DNA from: Candidatus Nomurabacteria bacterium
GTDB taxonomy: Bacteria; Patescibacteriota; Minisyncoccia; Phycocordibacterales; PALSA-1337
Length of the DNA stretch: 11,585 nt
NCBI GenBank assembly: GCA_943354625.1
Contig: CALRCS010000018.1
Location: forward strand, 1 to 11,585
Direction: 5' to 3'
The notes beneath the pieces are model-generated. The model did no database searches and had not been told where the DNA came from. It saw nothing but the letters and a program-made list of their open reading frames with translations. The translations under genes and the position numbers were made by a program. Below are positions 6,028-11,585 of this stretch, piece by piece (the first letter of the stretch is position 1; every line of letters starts with the position of its first letter).

Positions 6028-6282
6028 TTATTTAATATCTACAATTTTTATATTTGTTTCTTTTAGTATTTGTTCTAATATTTTACTTTTTTTAAGAAAA
6101 ATCTCACTCTTAAGACCTTGACTACCTTTTATAGAAATAATACTGTTTTTTATAGTTATATCTTTTATATCTATATTTTGCTTCGTGAATTTATAAATAA
6201 TTACACACAAAGTCTCTCTTTTTTTAAGTTCTTTAACAGCTACGCTCCTAAATTTATCAAAAAATTTAGATATTTCTTTCAT
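6028..6282 (-). CDS. Small DciA/DUF721-like protein (84 aa), downstream of dnaN
   Basis: The 84 residues begin with a short helix (MKEISKFFDKFRSVAVKELKKR) and continue into a beta-alpha-beta pattern: IDIKDITIKNSIISIKG, then LKSEIFLKKSKILEQILKE, then IKIVDIK. The order of a hydrophobic strand, a second strand, a helix that resembles eLxxxkxxIL and a final strand ending in DIr/DIk fits the core of DUF721/DciA proteins. DciA helps load the replicative helicase DnaB in bacteria without DnaC or DnaI, and DUF721 genes often lie near dnaA-dnaN (for example after recF in Actinobacteria). Here it starts 10 nt after the dnaN stop on the same strand, so it is probably in the dnaN operon. The match is by pattern only and the protein is short; it could be an unrelated small protein. 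Confidence 0.5.
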   Translation of the reverse strand: MKEISKFFDKFRSVAVKELKKRETLCVIIYKFTKQNIDIKDITIKNSIISIKGSQGLKSEIFLKKSKILEQILKETNIKIVDIK

Positions 6283-6292
6283 AAAAAGGCTT

Positions 6293-7399
6293 TTATCTAT
6301 TCATCGGCATTACTATGTATCTAAAAGAGGTATCTGACACTGGGGTGATTATAACTGGCTTATTTAAGCCATTAAATACAAGACTAACGCTATCAGAGTC
6401 TATAGACTGGAAGCAATCTACTATGTATTTATAATTAAAATTTATTTCTATAAACTCCCCTGTTATAGCTGAGTCTAGAATAGTGGTGTTCTCCCCAACA
6501 TCGTTGTTTTTGGTTTTTATTTGACACTTTTTTGCTGGTGGATCTATTTTTATATTTATTTGATTAAATTTATCAGAAAAAACATTGGAGAGTTTGAGGG
6601 TGTTTATAAAATCTTGTTTTAAAACAATAACCTCGGTTGTAACGATTTTAGGTATTATTTGTTTATAATCAGGAAATGTTCCATCTATTACCCTAGATAT
6701 GAGGTATATTCCTTTATAACTAAAAGATACTTGGTTTTTATCTAGATTAATTTCTATATCATCGTTTATTGACTCTAAAACCTTTATAATATCAGGAATA
6801 TTCTTATATGGGAGTAAAATCTGCCCAAAATCTTTTGTTTTTTTAATTTTTATCTTTTTCTCAGCTAATCTAAAGGAATCTGTAGCAACAAACACTACAA
6901 AATCGTTTTCGCAGTAAATATAAACACTTGAAAGTTCTGGTTTTATACTAGAAACCGAAGAACTATACCAAACAGACCTCAATCCTTTAACAAAGTCTGT
7001 TGAATTCAAAGAAAAAGAATTTTCCTGGGCGACTCTTGGGATACTTGGAAAGTCTTCATGTGATTGTATTTTTATTAGCCCAGAATTGCGTGTAGTGTTT
7101 ACTTTTAGGTTACCTTGAGTAGTTTCTAGTATAACCCCTTTTTCATCGCTCACAGCGTTTATTAAGAAGGAATTTATAGTACTACTTGGTACAGCAACAA
7201 TACCCTCTTTAATTGTCTTTACTGGAATATTTATTTCTATTCCTAAATCGAGATTAGTAGCCTTTATAGTCAATTGGTTTTTTATAGTAGCATCAAAAAG
7301 CAAACAACTAAGAACAGGGAGTGTTGTGTGTTTATTTGAAATATGGTCTGCAAACCCTACTGCCCATTTTAATTTTTCTTGTACACATTCTATGTTCAT
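6293..7399 (-). CDS. dnaN: DNA polymerase III beta subunit (sliding clamp)
   Basis: The beta clamp is a ring-shaped homodimer that tethers DNA polymerase III to DNA and gives docking sites to repair and replication proteins. At 368 residues it has the family's length for three repeated clamp folds. Visible landmarks: LPVLSCLLF (28-35), TDSFRLAEKK (173-182; TDGHRLA region), SRVIDGTFPDYKQIIP (235-250; RxxxGxFPDYxxiiP) and the C-terminal YIVMPMNR (361-368; YvvMPmr), which helps form the hydrophobic partner-binding pocket. It lies downstream of dnaA on the same strand, separated by the 244-nt candidate origin, and is followed after 10 nt by a small DciA-like gene. recF is not in the window. No Shine-Dalgarno motif precedes the start. 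Confidence 0.97.
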   Translation of the reverse strand: MNIECVQEKLKWAVGFADHISNKHTTLPVLSCLLFDATIKNQLTIKATNLDLGIEINIPVKTIKEGIVAVPSSTINSFLINAVSDEKGVILETTQGNLKVNTTRNSGLIKIQSHEDFPSIPRVAQENSFSLNSTDFVKGLRSVWYSSSVSSIKPELSSVYIYCENDFVVFVATDSFRLAEKKIKIKKTKDFGQILLPYKNIPDIIKVLESINDDIEINLDKNQVSFSYKGIYLISRVIDGTFPDYKQIIPKIVTTEVIVLKQDFINTLKLSNVFSDKFNQINIKIDPPAKKCQIKTKNNDVGENTTILDSAITGEFIEINFNYKYIVDCFQSIDSDSVSLVFNGLNKPVIITPVSDTSFRYIVMPMNR

Positions 7400-7643
7400 A
7401 AGTTTCTTTTTTAATAAATAAATAATTATTATTACTATTAGTGCTGTGGATATATGGATAACTCTATTATATCATTATTTTAAGCGTTATTTTTCTAAAC
7501 AAAACTGTTAATAATTATTTGATACTTTTTGATTACCTTATCTTTTTTAAAATTTAACTTATTTTTATAAAAGATATTCACAAAAACTTTATACTTATCC
7601 ACATTCGTGGACAGCTCCGTTTCACAGGTTGTCCACAACTTAC
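7400..7643. other. Candidate replication origin (oriC) between dnaA and dnaN
   Basis: The spacer holds several matches to the DnaA box consensus TTWTNCACA. On the plus strand: TTATCCACA (7595-7603, exact), TTGTCCACA (7629-7637, exact) and ATATTCACA (7574-7582, one mismatch). On the minus strand: ATATCCACA (7453-7445) and TTATCCATA (7461-7453). GTGGACA (7607-7613) and TGTCCAC (7630-7636) form a 7-bp inverted repeat. Between the box groups about 110 bp are very AT-rich, with AATAATTATT at 7510-7519 and again at 7421-7430, suitable for an unwinding element. Location beside dnaA, box clustering and AT-rich DNA agree; origin function is inferred. The dnaN promoter should also lie here but I cannot fix it. 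Confidence 0.65.
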
Positions 7644-8990
7644 CTACATCATTGCCCTGATCTGACTTATCTCTTCCATCAGAGATGCGTCGGTTTTTAA
7701 ATCTTCTTTTATTTTATTACAGGAATGAATAACTGTTGTATGGTCTCGACCACCCATCTTATCCCCTATTGAGGGGAAAGAAACATTGAAATCCTCACGG
7801 AGAATATACATAATAACTTGTCTAGGTTTAACCACTTCTTTTTTTCTAGTTTTATCAAAAACACTATCTTCACTTATATTATAAAAATTAGCTATTAATT
7901 TCATAACATCCTTAATAGATATATTTTTCTTTGGTTTTGTATTATTTTTTATAAGGTTTTTTATCTCAAGTAATGAAAGAGGACGGTTTTTTAGCTGAGT
8001 TTGGCAGACAATTACATTTACAATACCCTCAAGCTCTCTTACATTACTATCAACACTTACAGCAAGGAAATCCAATACATCTGGCCTTAAATCTATATTA
8101 TTTAATAGACTCTTTGCTTTTATTATAGCAATCCTTGATTCATGGTCTGGAGCTGGAATATCAATAATCATTCCTTGGTTGAACCTAGACTTAAGTCTAT
8201 CCTCTAATCCAGGGATAAAGTTTGGGTGTTTATCAGATGAAAAGACTAGTTGGCGGTTTGTTTGGTAGAAAGTTTCAAAAAGATGAAACAATTCCTCTTG
8301 AAACTTTTCTTTATTTGCGAAAAATTGAATATCATCCATGATAATAACATCATACTTCCTATATTTATCCTTAAATTTTTGTGTAGTGTTTGTTTGAAGA
8401 GATGAAAAATACTCAGAACCAAACCTTTCTGATGTGAGATAGAAAACCTTTTTTTGTGGATAGTCTTTTTTTATATGATTTCCAATTGCTTGTATCAAAT
8501 GAGTTTTTCCATGACCGGTATTGCCGTATACAAATAATGGATTGTAGGTTGAACCTGGGTTTTTTATTACAGATTTTGAAGCTGCATGAGCCAATTCGTT
8601 AAAAGGGCCTACAATAAAAGTATCAAAGATATATCTAGGATTAAGGTTATCCTCTTTATTTATATAAAAATCATGAAGTGGCATCGAAATAGTAGGGCTA
8701 GCCTGCGGGGGTTTTTTCTCAACTTCTTTCTTTTTTTCTGAATCCTTTACGATGGTATACTCTAGACCCCTCACCTGTTCATTTAGACTTCTTAGTGTTT
8801 TTAAGATAACACCGTGAAATTTTTTGTATAACCATTCTTGAATAAAAGAATTGGGGACACCGAGATATATTACTCCCTCTTCACTCTTAATTATGTATGT
8901 ACCATTGAACCAAGTTGAAAAATTTGCTTCTGACACAGCAAGTTCTATATTAATAAGTGCTTTTTCCCATAACTCAGTGTGATTATTCAT
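7644..8990 (-). CDS. dnaA: Chromosomal replication initiator DnaA
   Basis: DnaA binds DnaA boxes at oriC, forms an ATP-dependent oligomer that melts the origin and recruits the helicase. All domains are present in 448 residues: domain I (about 1-80, LWEKALINIE and FSTWFNGTYII), a short linker II (about 82-115), AAA+ domain III with Walker A GNTGHGKT (156-163), Walker B VIIMDD (215-220), sensor-1 region VFSSDKHP (249-256) and the arginine-containing LEDRLKSRF (262-270), and domain IV with the DNA-binding signature GGRDHTTV (413-420) and KPRQVIMYILRE (388-399). Walker A reads GNTGHGKT rather than the usual GGVGLGKT, with the essential Gly-Lys-Thr kept. It is divergent from rpmH, and a 16-bp palindrome covers its -10. 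Confidence 0.98.
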   Translation of the reverse strand: MNNHTELWEKALINIELAVSEANFSTWFNGTYIIKSEEGVIYLGVPNSFIQEWLYKKFHGVILKTLRSLNEQVRGLEYTIVKDSEKKKEVEKKPPQASPTISMPLHDFYINKEDNLNPRYIFDTFIVGPFNELAHAASKSVIKNPGSTYNPLFVYGNTGHGKTHLIQAIGNHIKKDYPQKKVFYLTSERFGSEYFSSLQTNTTQKFKDKYRKYDVIIMDDIQFFANKEKFQEELFHLFETFYQTNRQLVFSSDKHPNFIPGLEDRLKSRFNQGMIIDIPAPDHESRIAIIKAKSLLNNIDLRPDVLDFLAVSVDSNVRELEGIVNVIVCQTQLKNRPLSLLEIKNLIKNNTKPKKNISIKDVMKLIANFYNISEDSVFDKTRKKEVVKPRQVIMYILREDFNVSFPSIGDKMGGRDHTTVIHSCNKIKEDLKTDASLMEEISQIRAMM

Positions 8991-8993
8991 GTG

Positions 8994-9009
8994 ACAAGTA
9001 TATACTTGT
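8994..9009. promoter_or_regulatory. Perfect 16-bp palindrome over the dnaA -10
   Basis: ACAAGTATATACTTGT is its own reverse complement. On the minus strand it contains TATACT (9002-8997), a good -10, ending 6 nt before the dnaA ATG, so the dnaA mRNA would be leaderless. A dimeric regulator bound here would block dnaA transcription. It is unlike the DnaA box. Confidence 0.55.
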
Positions 9010-9045
9010 TTTAAAAAGATAGAACTTGCGGAAAGTTAGTAAACC

Positions 9046-9065
9046 TGTTGATAAGTTGTGGATTA
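9046..9065 (-). promoter_or_regulatory. Tandem DnaA boxes upstream of dnaA and rpmH
   Basis: On the minus strand, TAATCCACA (9065-9057) and TTATCAACA (9054-9046) are two near-consensus DnaA boxes (one mismatch each), in the same orientation and 11 nt apart. They lie in the dnaA-rpmH divergent region and touch the rpmH -10, fitting DnaA autoregulation and the upstream half of a bipartite origin as in Bacillus. Confidence 0.55.
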
Positions 9066-9076
9066 TAATATATACT
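9064..9076 (+). promoter_or_regulatory. rpmH -10 hexamers
   Basis: A consensus TATAAT (9064-9069) and a second good hexamer TATACT (9071-9076) precede the rpmH ATG at 9086 by 16 and 9 nt. No convincing -35 was found at the right spacing; the DnaA boxes occupy that stretch. Confidence 0.5.
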
Positions 9077-9085
9077 ACTTTTACT

Positions 9086-9220
9086 ATGTCATTTACATAC
9101 AAACCAAAGAAAAGAAAAAGAGCAAAGTCACACGGCTTCCTTGTTAGATCAAAGACACCAGGAGGACGTAGGGTTTTGAAGAGACGCCGAACAAAGGGAC
9201 GAAAAAAGGTAGCTATTTAG
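9086..9220 (+). CDS. rpmH: 50S ribosomal protein L34
   Basis: L34 is a small, very basic protein of the large ribosomal subunit. From the ATG at 9086 it is 44 residues, the usual size, and matches along its length: TYKPKKRKRAKSHGF (family TYQPSKRKRARTHGF) and GGRRVLKRRRTKGRKKVA (family GRKVLKRRRAKGRK). A TTG in frame at 9026 would add 20 residues found in no L34 I know and would start upstream of the -10, so it is rejected. The gene diverges from dnaA and is followed after 21 nt by rnpA, the classical order. No Shine-Dalgarno motif; an AT-rich stretch precedes the ATG. Confidence 0.97.
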   Translation: MSFTYKPKKRKRAKSHGFLVRSKTPGGRRVLKRRRTKGRKKVAI

Positions 9221-9241
9221 TATTATCGGTATATCTTTTAT

Positions 9242-9577
9242 ATGTTGCCAAAGTCAAAAAGACTATCAACTAAAGCGTTTAGTGAAGTAATAAAAAAAGG
9301 ACAATCATTTCATAGTCCTTTTTTTATTATTAGACTATCTAAAACAGATAAAACGAGCCTTTTTGCAGTTTCTGTGCCAAAGAAGGTGGCAAAGTTAGCT
9401 GTTTCAAGAAATAGAATACGAAGACAAGTATATTCTATTCTTAGCTCATTAAAATTAAGAATGAAGCCAGAATCTAGTATTATAATAATAATGAAAACAG
9501 GTTCAGATAAACTATCCTTTAAAGACCTAGGGGCAGAAATAGAAAAAATCTTTGTTAAATTGTCACTTTTGAAGTAA
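9242..9577 (+). CDS. rnpA: Ribonuclease P protein component
   Basis: This basic protein partners the RNase P RNA in removing the 5' leader of pre-tRNAs. The 111 residues carry the signature RNR region: SVPKKVAKLAVSRNRIRRQV (44-63, with R56-N57-R58), and the family's opening (LPKSKRLSTKAFSEVIKKG). Length is normal. It follows rpmH by 21 nt and precedes yidC by 9 nt. A perfect 15-bp inverted repeat ending in seven T lies in codons 16-30 and resembles an intrinsic terminator inside the gene. A TATATC (9230-9235) ends 6 nt before the ATG; no Shine-Dalgarno motif is seen. Confidence 0.95.
   Translation: MLPKSKRLSTKAFSEVIKKGQSFHSPFFIIRLSKTDKTSLFAVSVPKKVAKLAVSRNRIRRQVYSILSSLKLRMKPESSIIIIMKTGSDKLSFKDLGAEIEKIFVKLSLLK
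9288..9329 (+). repeat. Perfect 15-bp inverted repeat inside rnpA, terminator-like
   Basis: TAATAAAAAAAGGAC (9288-9302) and GTCCTTTTTTTATTA (9315-9329) are exact reverse complements around a 12-nt loop. The core is GGAC/GTCC, with A7 before and T7 after, the form of a bidirectional Rho-independent terminator. It lies within codons 16-30 of rnpA. The GC core is only 4 bp, so termination would be partial at most. Confidence 0.75.
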
Positions 9578-9586
9578 AATACCCAT

Positions 9587-10312
9587 ATGATCTCATATTT
9601 ATACCACCTTATCGTCTTTAACCCACTTTATAATGGGCTTATTTTTTTATTTGTCACTATACCGTGGATTGATGCCGGTTTTGCTGTTATTATCTTTACT
9701 TTCATTGTACGCCTCATACTCTTTCCCCTCTCAAAGAAATCTATAGTAACGCAGGTTAGAATGAAGGAAATAGAGCCAGAACTCAATAGACTCAAACAGA
9801 CAGTTACAGATAAACAAAAACAAGCCCTGATGGTAATGGATTTATATAAGAAAAAAGGAGTAAATCCATTTTCTAGCTTTTTTTTATTGTTTTTACAACT
9901 TCCGATTATTTGGGCTCTGTATCATATTTTTGTAAGTTCTGGTTTACCTGTTGTAGACAAGTCGCTACTCTATAGTTTTGTGAATATACCACTCATTAAT
10001 ATGAGTTTTTTGGGTATTTTTGATATAAGCCATAGAAGTATTTTCTTATCAATTTTGGCCGCAATTGGACAATTTCTCCAGCTTCACTTTTCGTTTTCTT
10101 CCAACCCTGCACCAACAGACACATCTAATCCTACAATGAATAGCGCTGCAGATATGATGAAAAATATGAAATACATATTTCCAGTTATGATTTTCTTTAT
10201 TTCCTATAAAGTATCTGCTGTTGTTGCTATATACCTAACTGTTAGTAGTTTATTTACTTTAGGACAAGAGCTAGTAGTTAGAAGACACTTGAAAATGCAT
10301 AAACCCCTATAG
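9587..10312 (+). CDS. yidC: Membrane protein insertase YidC/Oxa1 family
   Basis: YidC inserts and folds inner-membrane proteins, alone or with SecYEG. The 241 residues correspond to the short form of bacteria with no large periplasmic domain. Membrane segments can be placed at about 10-24 and 31-48, with Arg42 in TFIVRLILFPLS as the conserved positive residue of the substrate groove, then a charged cytoplasmic hairpin (about 50-92, MKEIEPELNRLKQ and MDLYKKKGVNPF), and further segments at about 95-116, 150-168 and 195-228. The tail is basic (RRHLKMHK). It starts 9 nt after rnpA, the standard rpmH-rnpA-yidC order. TAAAAT overlapping the rnpA stop (9575-9580) ends 6 nt before its ATG, which may be an internal leaderless promoter. 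It converges with the next gene, 11 nt away. Confidence 0.95.
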   Translation: MISYLYHLIVFNPLYNGLIFLFVTIPWIDAGFAVIIFTFIVRLILFPLSKKSIVTQVRMKEIEPELNRLKQTVTDKQKQALMVMDLYKKKGVNPFSSFFLLFLQLPIIWALYHIFVSSGLPVVDKSLLYSFVNIPLINMSFLGIFDISHRSIFLSILAAIGQFLQLHFSFSSNPAPTDTSNPTMNSAADMMKNMKYIFPVMIFFISYKVSAVVAIYLTVSSLFTLGQELVVRRHLKMHKPL

Positions 10313-10323
10313 TTTCTATAGTT

Positions 10324-11580
10324 TTATTGGTTTAGATCTAGAGCCCAAAGGGTTAAATCTCTTTTATTAATGAAGTATAAAGTATTCTCTCTAGGATCAA
10401 GAGTGAGTTCTGTTGCGTCTATCAATTTCTTTGATAGGTCTATAAGATTTGCTACTAGGTGCACTTCTCCAGTTATTGTATTTAGATACCAGATTTGATC
10501 TACAAAAGAGACATTACCCTTATACCAATCATCAGGATATATTGCTTCTGGTATATCTGTTGGGACAGCACAATAAACTTCGTTTTTTCGCATAGTACTC
10601 CATACACATTTTTCTGATAAGGTTTTAAATATTACTCCTTGAGATGTATTATCCTTCAGGTTTCTTATTGAGGTTGTAAAGTTATTATTAGTTCTTGCTG
10701 AATATATTATTTTTGAAAGGTCAGCACTTATTTTTCCAGTTAATCCTTTTATTCCACCTATTATATTTTTCATTTCGCCACTCTTTGTGTCTATAGTATA
10801 AATAAAACCAGAGGATAAAGCAGAAGCTTTTGTATTTACAGATACAATATTTGCTTCAGGCCAATCAATAGTTACCTGTGTTAGTGGTGTATCGGCTATT
10901 TTTACTTTATTTTTTTCATCAAAAGAAGATATATATCCAATTCCCCTATCCCCCTCTATATTCCATGTAAAAATCTTATCCCCTTTTGGAGAAACCGCGA
11001 CCTGGTTGATATCACCAGATAAATATTTTCCTTTTAATTCAAATGTAGTTTCTGAAGTGCTACTACCTGTTCTACGAAGTTCTGCAAAGAAGTTTGTGAT
11101 GTTATCCGTTTCGTCTTTAATATAACGAATAAAGAAGGCAGTGCCATATTTATTGCTATAAGCTTCATATATCTTTGGAAGAATGGTATTTGATATTTTC
11201 TTTATTTCCACTGTTAGGTTATTGGCCTCAAATACATGGCCAGTTCCCCTTTCTATAAATCTAACAATAGAGGCTTCTGGTGATGAGCTGGCTGACATTC
11301 CCGCTATCGGTGTTGTGCTTATCTGGCGAAGCTTCGGTAGGCTAAAAGATGTATCGGTGTTTTCTGGTGTAGTCGTTGCTTCTGTGACAGGTTCTGTGAT
11401 TTTTGGAGGTGGTGTAGGGGCTGTGTCTTTATTAAAAGGAGAAAAGCCTTCGGTCTTTGTTGGGTCAATCTTCGTTGTGGGTAGTTTTGCTGGGTTTAAT
11501 ATATAAAAGTACCAGTAATATGCCCCACCAGCTATGGCGATGAGTATAATGGCTAGAATTATATATAAGATCTTTTTCAT
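10324..11580 (-). CDS. Membrane-anchored, propeller-like envelope protein of unknown function (418 aa)
   Basis: I cannot give a function. Residues 1-28 are a basic tip and a long hydrophobic helix (ILYIILAIILIAIAGGAYYW), a signal anchor that puts the rest outside the membrane. Residues 29-105 are rich in Pro, Thr and Ser (TAPTPPPKITEP), a flexible linker. From about 106 on the protein is beta-strand-rich with blade-like repeats (NQVAVSPKGDKIFTWN, GKISADLSKIIYSAR, ELTLDPRENTLYFINK), suggesting a WD40/TolB-type beta-propeller. Cys325 and Cys337 in the segment from CVWST to YCAVP could form a disulfide outside the cell. The start at 11580 lies 5 nt from the window edge, so its promoter is not visible. 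It converges with yidC, with no clear terminator between. Confidence 0.8.
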   Translation of the reverse strand: MKKILYIILAIILIAIAGGAYYWYFYILNPAKLPTTKIDPTKTEGFSPFNKDTAPTPPPKITEPVTEATTTPENTDTSFSLPKLRQISTTPIAGMSASSSPEASIVRFIERGTGHVFEANNLTVEIKKISNTILPKIYEAYSNKYGTAFFIRYIKDETDNITNFFAELRRTGSSTSETTFELKGKYLSGDINQVAVSPKGDKIFTWNIEGDRGIGYISSFDEKNKVKIADTPLTQVTIDWPEANIVSVNTKASALSSGFIYTIDTKSGEMKNIIGGIKGLTGKISADLSKIIYSARTNNNFTTSIRNLKDNTSQGVIFKTLSEKCVWSTMRKNEVYCAVPTDIPEAIYPDDWYKGNVSFVDQIWYLNTITGEVHLVANLIDLSKKLIDATELTLDPRENTLYFINKRDLTLWALDLNQ

Positions 11581-11585
11581 TTAGG

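Noticed and set aside
8455..8463. DnaA box-like CTATCCACA (minus strand) inside dnaA
   Set aside because: Single near-match inside a coding region, away from the other boxes; expected by chance.
9026..9085. TTG start extending rpmH by 20 codons
   Set aside because: L34 is 44 residues from the ATG at 9086, the extension lies upstream of the -10 hexamers and includes the DnaA boxes.
10300..10334. TAAACC/GGTTTA inverted repeat and repeated CTATAG between yidC and the convergent gene as a terminator
   Set aside because: 6-bp arms with a 23-nt loop and no proper T-tract; the repeat of CTATAG is short and overlaps the yidC stop.
11183..11506. 107-codon plus-strand reading frame
   Set aside because: It is antisense to the anchored 418-residue protein; its Val/Gly/Ser-rich product mirrors the Pro/Thr-rich linker of the real gene.
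1..11585. CRISPR arrays, tRNA or rRNA genes, insertion sequences
   Set aside because: No regularly spaced repeats, no TTCGA-type T-arms with a matching acceptor stem, no rRNA motifs and no transposase reading frames were seen.

Overview
The window (11,585 bp, AT-rich) looks like chromosomal DNA of a member of the Candidate Phyla Radiation / Patescibacteria, most likely Parcubacteria-type. This is an inference from the compact, divergent housekeeping proteins, the local gene order (rpmH-rnpA-yidC beside dnaA-dnaN, and yebC-ruvC near ruvB), short intergenic gaps, one bifunctional penicillin-binding protein with a C-terminal Ig-like extension, and the lack of recognisable Shine-Dalgarno sequences before any start. 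All genes read through with the standard bacterial code; every stop is TAA or TAG.

Layout. 1-420: C-terminal part of ruvB (5' end outside the window). 421-1216: an accessory-looking stretch with two small minus-strand genes of unknown function (66 and 86 codons), a minus-strand intrinsic terminator and a promoter overlapped by an inverted repeat. 1217-3097: a tight plus-strand cluster of dinD-like, yebC and ruvC, separated by 1-2 nt. 3098-3201: intergenic, with a hairpin and DnaA boxes. 3202-6026: a small acidic protein and a class A penicillin-binding protein. 6028-8990: minus strand, the dnaA-dnaN replication genes and a small DciA/DUF721-like gene, with a DnaA-box-rich AT-rich spacer (candidate oriC) between dnaA and dnaN. 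9086-10312: plus strand rpmH, rnpA, yidC, diverging from dnaA. 10324-11580: minus-strand membrane-anchored propeller-like envelope protein of unknown function, convergent with yidC.

The genes fall into functional blocks: recombination and repair (RuvB, RuvC, DinD-like RecA modulator), replication initiation (DnaA, beta clamp, possible helicase-loading DciA relative, origin), cell-wall synthesis (PBP1A-like), and translation plus membrane insertion (L34, RNase P protein, YidC, YebC).

The most unusual sequence-level observations are: a perfect 14-bp inverted repeat inside dinD; a perfect 15-bp terminator-like inverted repeat inside rnpA; a 23-nt DnaA-box element shared (21/23) between the ruvC 3' end and the dnaA 3' flank; a perfect 16-bp palindrome covering the dnaA -10; -10-like hexamers 6-9 nt before several starts, suggesting leaderless transcripts; and a YebC that appears to have lost one whole domain.
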